Shown: positions 1 to 11,620 of the stretch, piece after piece
How the letters are laid out: the number at the start of each line of letters is the position of its first letter
How positions within the stretch are numbered: the stretch's first letter is position 1
Assembly (NCBI RefSeq): GCF_027887165.1
Contig: NC_077232.1
Location: 10,478,257 to 10,542,256, forward strand
Length of the DNA: 64,000 nucleotides
DNA from: Monodelphis domestica
Lineage: Eukaryota > Chordata > Mammalia > Didelphimorphia > Didelphidae
Reading direction: 5' to 3'
The notes under the pieces: model-generated
Database searches by the model: none
Told to the model about the DNA's origin: nothing
What the model saw: only the letters and a program-made list of their open reading frames with translations
Position numbers and translations under genes: made by a program

Positions 1-244
1 TTTTGCAGCAATTGTTCTCTTTGCTAATCTGATCAGTGCAGGGAAGAACCTCTACTTATTAGTAAAAAGAAGCATTTTTTCATATTGTTGATAGCCAGGC
101 AACCCACAAGCAGTTGGTTATTAAGCGCCAACTTTCTATCAGACCCTGCTAAGGATGGGGAACAAAGAAAGGCTGAAGGTAGTTTGTGCCCTCAAGAGCT
201 TTTAATTTGACGGAGAGCTTGGATCTCTTCCTTTGAAAACTGTC

Positions 245-1350
245 TGTTCATTTATCTAATGGGGAAAGGTTTTTGTTGTCATTGTTCAGCCATATCCAAC
301 TCTTTTGTGACAGTTGGGCCATGGCATGCTGGGCCTTTCTGTTCTCCACTGTCTCCCCAAGACTGTCCAGCCTCGTGTTGTTGCTTCTGTGACACTATAT
401 ATTTCATCGTCCTCTGCTGTCCCCTGCCTTCCTCTTCTCATTTTGCCTTCAGTCTTTTCCAGCCCAATGAGTCCTGTCTGTCTTCTCATTTTGTGGCCAA
501 AGTATTTCAGCTTCAGTTTCAGGGTTTGTCTTTCTAAAGACTTAAGATTTAAGTATCGATTGATCTTCTTGCTGTCCAAGGGACTCTCAGAAGTCTTCTC
601 AGCACTACAAGTCAGAAGCATTGATTCTGAGGTGCTCAGCTTTCCTGATAGTCCAGCTCTCACAGTCATATTGCTCCTGGAAAAAACCATTGCTTCAATG
701 CTGCAGTGATCTTTGAGCCCAAGAATATAAAATCTAACCCAGCTTCTATTCTCCCTCTATTTGTCAGGGAATGATGGGAATTGTTGCCAAGATCTTAATT
801 TTTTGATGTTTAACTTTAGACAGCTTTTACATGCTCTTCTTTCATCCAAGCCCCATTCATCATCCATTCAAGCTCCATCAAGAGGCTTCTTCATTATTAT
901 TTTTCACTTTTCTGCCATCAGAGCAGTATTCTCTGCATATCTGAGCTTGTTGCTATTTCTCCCAGCAGCTTTAATTGTGGCTTTTGATTCATGGTGTGCT
1001 CTGAACATAAGTTAAATAAGGTGACAGTAGACAGTCTTGCTGTACTCCCTTCCCAGTTTTGAACCAGTCGATTGTTCCATGTTCAGTTCCAATTGTTGCT
1101 TCTTGACCTGAATACAGGATCCTCAGGAGACAGGTGAGATGATCTAGTATCCCCATCTCTGAGGACTTGCCATATTGTGTTGTGATCTACCCTGTCCTGG
1201 GCTTTAATGTAAGCTCTTGATCTGAGTCACAGTCCTCTTCAGGTCTTGTTTTAACTTACTGGATATAGCTTTTCCACCTTTGTCAAAGAGTGATCAATCT
1301 GATTGCATTATTGACCATCTGATGATATCTTGGTATAGTCACCTTTTGGG
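245..1350 (-). mobile_element. RTE/BovB-like LINE, 3' end of ORF and tail
   Basis: On the minus strand the frame at 286-690 reads like the C-terminus of the BovB/RTE reverse transcriptase protein (LKLKLKYFGHKMRR, then a Lys/Gly/Arg run GKMRRGRQG). The 3' tail near 262-310 has the family's 'atatggctgaacaatgacaac' type ending. Related sequence continues towards the left part of the ORF up to about 1350 and probably resumes after SINE insertions to about 2200. Degenerate, several stops; not active. Confidence 0.75.
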
Positions 1351-1389
1351 TTGTTGAAAAGAAAAAGAGTTGCTGTAACCAAAGAGTTA

Positions 1390-1580
1390 TCTTTTTTTTT
1401 TTTATCTTTTATCTTATGTCTTGAAATCAATACTGTGTATTGGTTCAAGGCAGAAGAGTAATAAGGGCTAGGCAATATGGGTCAAGTGACTTGCTCAAGG
1501 TCATCGAGCTAGAAAGTGTCTGAGGCCAGATAGGAATCCAGGACTCTTTGTCTCTAGGCTTGGCTCTCTATCCATCCAAG
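1390..1580 (-). mobile_element. Marsupial tRNA-headed SINE
   Basis: Minus-strand copy with the standard core (acttgctcaaggtcatcgagct reading in reverse) and a T-run at its left edge that is the poly-A tail. It interrupts the RTE-derived sequence. Confidence 0.75.
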
Positions 1581-1649
1581 GAGTTATTTTGACAGGATTC
1601 TATTAGAGTCTCACCCTGCTTCATTTTGTACTTCAAAGCCAATTTTGCC

Positions 1650-1812
1650 TTACCTTTTTAAGACAGAATTGTTGCAAGAGGTAGGTAATCAAGGTTAAGT
1701 GACTTGCCCAGGGTCATTCATCTAGGAAGTGTCTGACACCAGATTTGAACCCAGTTCCTCCTAATTTCCAGGCCTTGGCACTCTATCCACTGTGTTGCCT
1801 AACTATCCCCCA
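1650..1812 (-). mobile_element. Marsupial tRNA-headed SINE, diverged
   Basis: Contains 'aagtgacttgcccagggtca' and 'agatttgaacccag', both core elements of the SINE read on the opposite strand. More diverged than its neighbour. Confidence 0.65.
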
Positions 1813-2629
1813 GTTATTTTTTGATCTCGTACTTTAGCTTTATTGTCATTCTCGGTCACCAAGAGACTACTACTATACTTTAGCATTCCATTCCCCTGTG
1901 ATGAATGTGATGTCTTTTTTTGGTATGTGTATGTGTGTGTGTTTATTATTTCTAAATGATGTTGTAGGTCTTTGTAGAACTAAGTAACTCTGATTTCAGT
2001 GATAGGAGCATAGACTTGTCAAACAATTTGCTTTGGATCAACAAACTGATAACCATTCTGTCATTTTTGAGATTCTATTCCAGGAATACTTCTCTCATCC
2101 TTTTATTGACTCTGAGAGTTGCTCCATTTCTTCCAAGGGATTCTCAACCTCATTAGAACATGGAATGATCACCCGAATTAACTTCACTCATTTTCTTCCC
2201 ATTGAAGTTCCCTTATAGCCCAGATGTTGCTGTTTCATCTGTCCATCTCCCACTGAATCCCAACCAGCTTCCTCCCTTGGTTCCAGACCTTACATTCTGA
2301 GTTTTTCTTCCTTGTTGATCTTTTGTGGCGTTGGACTTTTCCTTGAGTCACCAGACAAAGCCACATCCAAGCTTCCTTTAGGCTTTGGTTCATCTGCTTC
2401 ATTCTTCTTGTCCTGAGGGGCTCATCTTCTAGTGTCCTGTCTTTTATTGTCGGTCTTCTTGGCAGAGGTCCTGGGTTGGTTTACCACGGCCTTCTCCATT
2501 GGCTTACCTTTTGTCAGAACTTTCCACTCTGACCCCTCCGCCTTGGGTAATCCTGTATGAAATCTCATACATTTCCTTAAGCTCCACAGAGCTCCCTCTG
2601 CCACAACAACAAGGCAGTGATCCAGGAAG

Positions 2630-2960
2630 GGAATGGTTCTTATTCTTATGCATTTGAATCGGCTCCTTATAAGACTTTTATCAGAGAAACTTGCTGTAAA
2701 TATTTTCCCAGTTCATGTTTCCCTTTTTAATTTTAGCTGTATTGGATTTGTTTGTGCAAAACCTCTTACATCTTATAAATAAAACTGTCCATTTTATCTT
2801 TCCTGAACTTCTTTTCACCTTAGTCATGAATTCTTCCTCTATCCGTCGATCTGAAAGGTAACTGCTCCTTTGTTTCTGATTAGCAATGGTGCCATCTTTT
2901 TATGTCTTAAGTCATGTACCCATGAAATCCTCCCCAGGGCTCAGCCCCAACCCCTTCAGT
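2630..2960 (-). mobile_element. L1 LINE ORF2 fragment
   Basis: The text from 'cttataagacttttatcaga' through the 'ttttcccagtt' and 'ttgtgcaaaacctcttac' strings resembles, in order, the antisense of the C-terminal part of L1 ORF2. No open frame. Confidence 0.5.
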
Positions 2961-3180
2961 CTTTCCTCTTTCATTCAGTCTCCAGGAATCTCTTCTTTTT
3001 GAACTAGTGTAGCATGAGTTTGTCCCACACTTGTTAGATACAGAGTTGATTTGTGTCCTCTAGTCTCAGTGTGTTTTCATCCCTAGCTTGGTTCAAGTAT
3101 TGTGTTTGCAACCTAGAAAATGCCTTGTTGACAAGGTCTTCTTTGGGGCCTCTGCCTGGGATCTCTATTCTTCACTCCAG

Positions 3181-6100
3181 AGCATGATGACCGAGTTGGG
3201 GGGAGCTTCCCCCAAAGGCGGAAGAAAGGCCGGGGCCCTTTCCGGTGGAAATATGGTGAGACAAATTCACGGCCCCGAAATCGAGGTGGCCCTGGTCCCC
3301 GAGCCGCACACCCAGCGGAGGAGGATGGTGATGTGGCCATGAGTGATGCCCAAGATGGTCCCCGAGCCCGGTAGTAAGTACCCACTCCCAGCCACAAGAA
3401 GAAGCTTTGAATGAAGCAGTCGCAGGAGGATAGTCTCATTCCCCACCCTGACCCCCGACCCCCAGAGGTGACAGGCCATTCATCCTTTCCTTCCATCACT
3501 TTGTGAAATTGGCGGGAGACTGCCCAGCTCACTACCCTCTGAGGAGTTAGGGATGCCCAGTCCAAGTCGGCAGCAGACGTGTCGTGCCAGGCACGCAGCC
3601 CCCTAAGCTGATGAATGTGCAGTGAGTGCAAAGGGACTTTGAGGAGTGGTCCCTGTAAGTCACCGCTCCGATCTGCCCCTTTCTCTGCAGCACACCTTAC
3701 AACTCAAGACCTAACCGGAGAGGGGGGGATAATTGGCACGACCGAGACAGAATTCATGTCACCGTGCGTCGAGACAGGGCTGGCCAGGACAGAGGTGCTA
3801 CTGCTGGTGGCAGCCTGGATGCAGTACCCAAAAACTGGTTCAGGATTACAGTGAGTGCCACCCCTGGGTGCAGAGGCATTGACAGGAGTGGGGGGAAGCC
3901 CAGCATGGCTTCCTCTAGGCTATCTGCCTGGGCAGTCTCCAGGAGGCCTGTGTTTGGGGGGACTCTCCGAGGCCCTGGAGGCTTCAGGGTATACCCTTTG
4001 GGAAAGAAAAGCAGAAAATCTCTCAAGTCCCGGTTGGAGATGGGCAGTAGAGGAGAGGCCAGTTCTGTTCTCTAACCCTGTTCCTATCCACCCCTCTCCC
4101 AGATCCCTTATGGCAGGAAGTATGACAAGACTTGGTTGTTGAACTCACTCCAGAGCAAATGCAGTGTCCCCTTCACCCCTGTCGAGGTAAAGTGGTGCTT
4201 GAGTGGTCGGAGTGGGCCCAGTCGCTGCTGCGTCTGCACCCTGGAGCAGTCTTCTGGGGCTCCAAGGACAGTTGGGTGGAGGAGGGAAATGAGTGAGCCC
4301 TGCAGGGCACAGTTTGCTAGCAGTTAGAGCTGCTGTCTAGAAGTGGCCGTGGGCCGTGCCAAGAGGCCCCCCTCCTTGTGGATTCTAAGGGAAGGCTCAG
4401 GGGGCTCCTCGGGAATGAGGTAGACGGGGTTCTCCTCTGGCACCGTCCAAAGGACTTCGGAGGACCTGGTCCGAGCAGGGCCGTGAGAGGTCTTGAAGAA
4501 AGAGTTGCTGACCCTGGTTTTCCCACGGTTCTTCCAGTTTCACTACGAGAACACCCGGGCCCAGTTCTTCGTGGAGGATGCCAGCACAGCAATGGCCATC
4601 AAGGCTGTGAATCACAAGATTGTGGACCGAGAGAACCGGAGGGTAGGACTGGTGGTGTGGGGAGACAAGGGGGAAGCCAGCGGAGGGCAGCACCCAGTGT
4701 CCAGGGCAGGGACACTCTGACTGTGCTTCTCCTGCTCTTCCATAGATAACGGTCATAATCAATCCATCTGCCCCACCCCAGTCAGTGCTGAATGAGCTAA
4801 AGCCTGAGCAAGTAGAACAGCTAAAGGTGAAGCCAAGAATGATGCTCCTCTTCCTCCTGCTGCTGCCTCCTCTGACCCCACAGTCTTCCTTCCTGTAGCC
4901 ACCCAAGCTCCCCATTACCTCTCACTGTGCCGCCTCCCTCGCATCCTGACTGTTTCTTGGGGCTCTGACCTGCCTTCCTCTCTTTCTCTGCAGTTTGTCA
5001 TGAGCAAGCGCTACGATGGCTCCCAGCAGGCCCTGGACCTGAAGGGCCTGCGAACAGACCCAGGTGTGCCTCGTGGGACTTGGTACGCCCAGAAGGGGAA
5101 TGGCCCAGCAGCCCTTCTTTGCCTCCTTATTCCTTTCTTGTTCCATCCCTGCAGACTTGGTGGCCCAGAACATAGACGTCGTCCTCAATCGAAGGAACTG
5201 CATGTCTGCCTCGCTGCGGATCATCGAAGAAAACATCCCCGAAGTGAGGCCTGCTCCATGGCCAGCCTGGCCGTCAGCCCCTGAGGGAGAACGGACTGGT
5301 GGGAAGGGTCAGACCGGGGTGCTCCCTTCTATCCCTGGTCCGCGAGCTCCTGCCCCCTCGCCTTTCATCGCTCCCCTTCTCTCGACCCTCCCAGCTGCTG
5401 TCACTGAATCTGAGCAACAACCGACTATACAGGCTGGATGACTTGTCAGACATTGTGCAGAAGGCCCCGAACCTCAAGATCCTGAACCTTTCTGGGAATG
5501 AAGTGAGATTCGTGGGCTGGGCCAGGAGGGGGGGACCCCAGCCAGCAGCGGCCCTCCACGAGCCGCTAGTTCCGAGGAGGAAGAGGGCCTGGCAGGGAAG
5601 GGGCTTCAGTCTCCCTCTCCCTGGCCTCTTTGTAGCTGAAGTCGGAGCGAGAGTTGGACAAAGTGAAGGGGCTGAAGCTGGATGAATTGTGGCTCATGGG
5701 GAACCCTCTCTGTGCTGCTTTCCGGGACCAGTCCTTCTACATTAGGTCAGTGCCAGGCCCTGACTTCCCTCCTGGGGACCAGCACCCCCTGGGGGGATGA
5801 AATAGTTTGCCCTGAGGAGGCCCAGCCTGCGAGAGTGGAGCCCGGACCCGGATTCAGCTGCCCTCTGAGCGAGGAGCCCACAGCCCACTCACTCCCTGTG
5901 GTATTCGTCTGTGTCTGTCTGATTGGCTTGAAGGTTTCCTGCATCCCCTGTTTGTTGCTTCTTCCTTTTAGCACATGGCCTTTTCCGGCATCTTCCCTCT
6001 GTGCCCTCTGCTCCAGGCAGGGAGCAGGGACCCCTTCCTAGTGCCCGGGGACCCTCGACCCTCGACCCTCGAGCCTCCTTACTCAGCTGGGGCCTAGCGT

Positions 6101-9100
6101 GTGCCCAGCAGGCCTGGCTCGGCGGGGCCTCGTTATGCTCCCTTGGGCCCGACCTTCCTCAGGTGGGCGGCACCCTCGGCCTTCGGGCCACCGGTGAGGC
6201 GAGGCGAGGCTCGCTTCCCTCACGTACCTTTGCTTAGTTCAAGAGCTGGGCCTGCGGCCTGCGTGCTGCTGGGACCCGTGACAGGAGCCAGGGGTGGAAG
6301 CTGTGGGGGCGCAGGCCACTGAGGAGATGACCCCTCCTGGGGGCGCAGACCCTCCCTTACTTGCACACGTCCCACCACCTCGCTGGGCCCCGGAAGATGG
6401 CTGGTTAGCCAGAGACGGGTAAGATTCCTCAAGGGAGGAACAACCTAAGACAGGCACAGTCGCATAGGGGCCAGCAGGAGAGAACTTGGGGGCCAACAGA
6501 GGTGGGGCACAGACCCTCACCCCCCCCAGTTTTGCAGGGCCTGACCCTGGAGTCCTCCTGCCCAAGGGCATCTCCTGCCCCCATGGCTGCTCCACTCCAT
6601 GTGCCCAGCTCAGGCTTGGACCCAGGCAGAGGGCAGAGACTCAGCCCATGAGAAGCATTGAGGTGCCACGGAAGCCTTTGTCTTCCTCATCCCTGGATCG
6701 TAGGGCCGAGGGCAGCTCCAGGAAAGGCCTGTGTTAGGCAGCCTGCCCTCCCCTCTCCTCCACTCTGCTGCTCTCCTTCCTCTCCCCCCTCAGCTCTTTG
6801 CCTCTCGCTCCCTACCCCAACCCCAGCTTCTCGCTGTGTCCTCCAACATCCTGTCCCACCCCCTGGTATATCTTGGCCCAGGCTGGGCCTGACAGCAGTG
6901 ATGGACAACACCTGAGGCAGCTGGGTCCCTGGGCTCCCACCCCCTTTCCCCCTCCCCTGGGCTGCACAGGTGAGTATGAGGCAGGTAAGAGAAGGGAGCC
7001 CCTTGACTGGGAGAGTCGACTGCTTCCCACGCACTGGAGAAAGGGGGACAGGTCAGGACAGAGGCTGGGCTTCAGGGCTAGGTAGTCGAGGTCTACATTA
7101 GGGAGCCGAGCAGAGGGGTCCCCTCGCCCCGACGGGCCCAGGACGGGGCGGGCCGTGCCTGGGGTCTTGGTGTGTTTGCTCCTAGAGCGGCCCTGGCGAC
7201 ATGGCGGCTCTGAGGTGTCGCTCACTCCTGTCCCGTTCTTGACAGCGCCATCCGGGAACGCTTCCCCAAGCTGCTTCGCCTGGTGAGTTCCGCCGCCGCT
7301 CCGGGGCCTCTCGGTCCCAGGAGGCTCCGCGGGGCCCCTCCGGCTCCCTCCCCATCGGTCCTGCCCTCGGCCCAGCCGCTCCTCGTCACTCGCTCTCTTT
7401 GCCTCCCCAGGACGGCCACGAGTTGCCCCCCCCAATTGCCTTTGATGTGGAAGCCCCTACAACGCTCCCGCCCTGCAAGGTACGGGGCCAGAGGAAGGGT
7501 GCTGGGCCGGGGCGGCGGGGCCTATGCGGGCCGGAGGCTGTGCCCGCCGTGCCCGCCCTCAGCCACTCTCTGTCCGGGTTCACTGCAGGGCAGCTACTTC
7601 GGATCAGAAAACCTGAAGGCGATGGTCCTATACTTCCTGCAGCAGTAAGTGTTGGAGGCTGGGGAAGGGGCAGAGCCGGAAAGGGGGTGCCTCGGCGGCT
7701 GTGTCACCCCGGGCTGCCCCTCTCCCTTCCCCTGCAGGTATTATTCTGTGTATGACTCTGGAGACAGGCAGGGGCTGCTCGATGCTTACCACGACCAGGC
7801 CTGCTGTTCTCTGAGCATCCCGTTTACCTCCCAGAACCCAGCTCGGTGAGTGCTTGGGGTTGGCCCCCCGTCTGGGGTCGGTGGGGTCCCGGGGCCCCCG
7901 CCTGCCCCAGTTACCCTGCTCTGTCTGTCCTAGGGGCAGTATGAGCGAGTACTTCAAGGACAGCAGGAATGTGAAGAAGCTCAAGGACCCCAGTGAGTGT
8001 GCGGGGAAGGCCAGGCACGGGCGACGGGCCGGGGCCCCGGATCCTGGGCCCCTTTAATGGCTCTCTTCCCCTTCAGCCCTGCGGTTCCGGCTGCTAAAAC
8101 ACACACGCCTCAATGTCGTGGCCTTCCTCAACGAGCTCCCCAAGACCCAGCATGACGTGAACTCTTTTGTGGTGGACATCTGTGCCCAGACAGTGAGTGG
8201 CCGTCCCCAGGGCCCCCCCAGACAGCCTGGGCCTGGGGGGAGCCACCATAGGGGGCTCCCTTGGGGGTGGGGCTGGATCCTGCTTCCTTGACCCATTCTG
8301 CCTGTCTTTTAGGAAACGCTGTTATGCTTTGCTGTGCACGGAGTCTTCAAGGAAGGTGAGCTCAACCCCGGCCCCAGTCCCGCAGCCCCCCAGCCCCGCT
8401 GCCCCCCAGCCCCGCAGCCCCCCAGCCCCGCTGCCCCCCAGCCCCGCTGCCCCCAGCCCTGCACCCCGCGCCCCGCTGCCCCCCAGCCCCGCTGCCCCCC
8501 AGCCCTGCACCCCGCGCCCCGCTGCCCCCCAGCCCCGCTGCCTCAGGCTCCAAACAGCTTTCATTTGACCCGCCTTTGCCCTGGCTTTTCCCTACAGTGG
8601 ATGGAAAATCTCGAGACTCTGTCCGGGCTTTCTCCCGAGTGTTCATTGCTGTCCCCTCGAACAATGCTGCCAGGTAAAGGTTGTGTTTGCACCGGCCTCT
8701 CTTGCTCAGGTGGGAGGGAATGGAACCGGAACCGGAACCAGAACTGAAACGGGGGTGGGCTGGGCGTGGGGTCACGCGTGGCCTGCTGTCCCTCATCCTC
8801 CAGGCTCTGTATCGTGAACGACAAGCTCTTCATAAGGAACGCCACCACCGACGAGATCCGCCGAGCCTTCGTCATGCCAGCTCCCACCCCGTCCTCCAGC
8901 CCCGTGCCCACTCTCTCCCCGGAACAGCAAGAGATGCTACAGACTTTTTCCACCCAGTCTGGCATGAACCTGGAATGGTCACAGAAGTGAGTGCCCAGAC
9001 GGCGAGCTCTGCTTTTGGCATTGAGCGCGCTGTGTCGCGGGGCGGAGTGGCGCCGACAGGGTTCTCTGGGACCAGACGAGGGCGGACGGTTCACGGACGG

Positions 9101-9708
9101 CCCTCGTCACACCACGTGCTTCCCGCAGCCTCCGACAGGCGTCGGGCTCCTGCTTCTCAGCCTCTGCGCTCGTCCCTTTTTTCTCTCTCTCTATGGTGGG
9201 AGCCGAGCTTAGCTCATCCGAGGAACCAAACGGTCAAGAATCGTCATTTGGGCTAGAGCCTGGCCTGGAGCCGGGGAGGAAGTTCTTCCTGCCCTCCATG
9301 CCTGTCAGGGTGGCGTCGTGCCCTCTTTGAGAACGGACAGGAGAGAGGAGGGAGAGTTGGGGGGGGGTTGCCCCGTGGCCCCCCACCTGTGCCCGCATGC
9401 CCGAGCTTATGTGGGGGAGGGTGCCGGCATTCAGAGCTCACCTGTTGTTCTTCCCCTGCGCCAGGTGCCTTCAGGACAATGACTGGGACTTTGCTAGGGC
9501 GGCGCACGTCTTTACTCAGCTCAAGGTGAGGGCCTCACTTGTGCCAGCCCAGGCCAGATCCCCGGACTCTGGCCTGCAGGCTGGGCACGGGAGGGAATGG
9601 ATGCCTTTAAGCGGAGGGCATCTGGGCATCGGGCGTTGCCGAGCCTGTGCGTCCTCCTGTCTCCCGCAGGCCGGCAGCAAGATTCCAGAGGTGGCGTTTC
9701 TCAAGTGA
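3181..9708 (+). CDS. NXF1: NXF1 (TAP), nuclear RNA export factor 1, coding exons 2-21
   Basis: Principal mRNA export receptor; works with NXT1, carrying mRNPs through the nuclear pore. Exons read from sequence, all with GT/AG junctions: 3181-3373, 3691-3850, 4103-4186, 4538-4642, 4746-4826, 4994-5063, 5155-5243, 5395-5502, 5636-5745, 7246-7282, 7411-7479, 7589-7644, 7738-7845, 7934-7992, 8077-8192, 8313-8355, 8598-8673, 8804-8986, 9465-9525, 9670-9708 (TGA). They sum to 1847 nt, leaving one base from exon 1, so about 624 residues against 619 in human. Order of domains: Arg/Gly-rich RNA- and TREX-binding N-terminus ([17 protein letters not shown]), RRM-like fold (exons 3-6), leucine-rich repeats (exons 7-11, e.g. 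[16 protein letters not shown]), NTF2-like NXT1-binding domain (exons 12-18), and C-terminal UBA/TAP-C domain ([31 protein letters not shown]). The start codon exon is not in the window; by homology it encodes about nine residues. No disruption seen. Confidence 0.98.
5746..7245 (+). other. NXF1: NXF1 intron 10, long and likely retainable
   Basis: This 1.5 kb intron is far larger than the other NXF1 introns here, most of which are 70-480 bp. In human and mouse the equivalent intron is known to be retained in part of the mRNA and exported through a CTE, giving a short NXF1 form. Here reading on from exon 10 adds 18 codons before TGA at 5798-5800, predicting a protein of about 360 residues, close to the 356 reported for the human short form. 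The intron is GC-rich, has no SINE or LINE that I recognise, and holds the CTE half-site at 6401-6460. Confidence 0.8.
6401..6460 (+). promoter_or_regulatory. Constitutive transport element (CTE) half-site in NXF1 intron 10
   Basis: AGACGGGTAAGA (6413-6424) is followed by the perfect stem TTCCTC/GAGGAA (6425-6430 with 6435-6440, AAGG loop) and then AACCTAAGACAGG (6442-6454). The two flanking strings are the two strands of the internal loop that binds NXF1 in the type-D retrovirus CTE and in the human NXF1 intron-10 CTE. Their order, spacing and the intervening short stem match. I see only one such loop, so this is a half-site or the second loop is diverged. Inferred role: autoregulatory export of intron-retaining NXF1 mRNA. 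Confidence 0.85.
8365..8541 (+). repeat. C-rich tandem repeat in NXF1 intron 17
   Basis: Imperfect tandem copies of a CCCCAGCCCCGCTGCC-like unit fill most of the 242-bp intron between 8356 and 8597. The G-rich strand is the non-coding strand. It produces spurious proline/alanine-rich open frames. Confidence 0.85.
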
Positions 9709-9983
9709 CTCCTGAAGCACCGCTCCCTGTTCCGCTCTCGCTCCCACCTCCTCTGGCCCTCCCAGGGCCAACGTGATGACTGTGAATGAGGGGTGAGAAC
9801 ACCCCCCCCAACCCACAGGCCTCCTTCCTCGGGGAAGTGTTGGCGAAGCCTCGCCCGTCGCCACTTGCCAGCGCCATCTTGGAAGCCAAAGCTTTATCTG
9901 TAGGACTGACACTAAAGCGCGGCAGGCTCCGGAGTTGGGTGTTCTCTGCCATCTGGGATCCTCATTCTCTGTTCTCCTTTTTA

Positions 9984-10213
9984 CGATAAAGAATGAAGTT
10001 TTCTTTTGTGTTGTCTGTAGCCAGAAGTGTTACTTATTCTTGTCCTGGAGCCCTCGTGATGCCTGCTGCTGTCCGTCTCCGGGCGAGGCTCCACTGTGTT
10101 CCTGTGGTCTCGCTCTTCTGTTCTGTTCTGACGACGGCTCCTGTTGATCCTTCCCTCCCATGTCAGCCCCCAAGTCCTCCCTTTTTAATTCTCAAGGTGT
10201 GTTTGTTAATAAA
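9984..10213 (+). terminator. NXF1 polyadenylation signals
   Basis: A GATAAA hexamer at 9985-9990 and a canonical AATAAA at 10208-10213 lie 280 and 500 bp after the NXF1 stop, on the coding strand. No other gene on this strand ends here. Which one is used cannot be told from sequence. Confidence 0.55.
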
Positions 10214-11465
10214 TATCGATAAGACTGAAAACCAAGCCTCCTTCTGGGGAGGGGGAGACGGGCCCCCCCTTCCTGTCCAGGCTGAGGGGAGTGTCCAGGG
10301 AGCCTCTGGGAGCTCAGTCACCATCGGCTCTTGGACCACTTGTGACTTTTTCCTCTTTCTTGGTTGCAGGCAGAGAGCAGGTTTTTTAATTCAGTTTTAT
10401 TTTGTTCTGAATTCTCTCTCACTGGAAAACGAGAAAACCAGTCAGTCACAGAGAGGCTCCCGAAGATACGTTTCCCCTTTTAGCCAGGTCCAGCCCAGGA
10501 TTACGTTCGGGGCACCTCGAGTTGTAGTTGTTCCCGTTGGGCAGCAGCTCAGACAAAGGCCGCCTCGGACAAGCTCTTGCCCTGTCCCGTACGCCTCTGC
10601 CATGGCACTCAGTCGGACCCTGGCCGATGGGCACCCCACTAGTTTCCAGTATTTTGCCTCCTCAGAGAAGGCTAGTGTAGACACTCGTATGTAAAGGTCC
10701 TATTGCCTTTGTTCTGATCCCTGTGGGGTGTAGACCTGGTGGTGGCATCTCTAGGCAAGAGGGTAGACTTCCAAAATGCTTTCTAGAATGGGGATCCCAG
10801 TTCATACTCCACCAACAGGGAGGGCGTTAGGATATCCCATCCTGGGAGGCTCCACGAGACAGGCACCAGGTGGAGGAGGGTGGCTCCTGGCGGGTACCTT
10901 GTTCTAGTCCCTCCCCAGAGAGAGCCTCACCGGAGCAACTGCTAAGTCAGTCATAAAGCCAAGGGAACGGTGGCGGGGGGAGTCCAGGAGCGGGTTGATA
11001 GGGTAGGGAATTGATTCTAGCTGGGGACACAGCAGTTCCCCATCACAACAGCTGTGTAAACACCCTCTAAGTGCCACATTGTGGTTTCAACTTTTACTTC
11101 CCTTCCCTGGTCTCATTCACTTGGGAGCAGCTGGGGAGCAGGTTCCCCAGAGATGGCTGAGCTTCCCTAATATATGGATGGATGAAGGGGCTCACCAGGG
11201 CAGAGGGCTCATGACTCCACATCTTCCTTCTGGACCACCCCAGACCCTTAGCTGTGATACCTGACTTCACTGGAGCTGCTTGGTCACCTGCTTCACCTTC
11301 TCACTCCCATCCCTTCCCAGCCTCTTATGGCTCACCTTCCCTCTACTCATGACTCGGGCTCTTGACTCAGTTTACCCAAAAAGTTGTGCTCCATTTGCTA
11401 GCCTTGCCTCCTATTACCCAGGTGCCTTCTGCCACTCTCCTGCCCTTGGAAGCTAAACTCAAAAA

Positions 11466-11620
11466 AACAGGGACAGTGAGGTGGCTCAGTGGAGAAAGAG
11501 ATCCTCGGTTCAAATTTGGCCCTAGCTCGGTGACTGAGGGCAAGTCATTTAACCAGTCCTAATCACTCTTCTGCCTTGGAACCAATACACTATATTGAGT
11601 CTAAGAAAAGGAAGGAGTTT
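11466..11620 (+). mobile_element. Marsupial tRNA-headed SINE
   Basis: Plus-strand copy: 'gaggtggctcagtgg' head, 'ttcaaatttgg' box-B-like motif, 'gcaagtcatttaac' core and an A-rich end at 11610-11625. Confidence 0.75.

Larger units (their letters stand above)
1..3180. other. NXF1 intron 1 (part), repeat-filled
   Basis: No coding exon was found before the CAG acceptor at 3178-3180, and no CpG island that could be the NXF1 promoter. The stretch is AT-rich and made of an RTE/BovB LINE tail, SINEs, an L1 fragment and unassigned sequence, so NXF1 exon 1 must lie left of the window. Confidence 0.7.

Noticed and set aside
286-690. 134-codon minus-strand frame as a host gene
   Set aside because: Matches the C-terminus of the RTE/BovB LINE protein and continues into the LINE 3' tail.
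8334-8747. Proline/alanine-rich open frames around 8360-8560
   Set aside because: They come from the C-rich tandem repeat in NXF1 intron 17; the flanking exons join cleanly across it.
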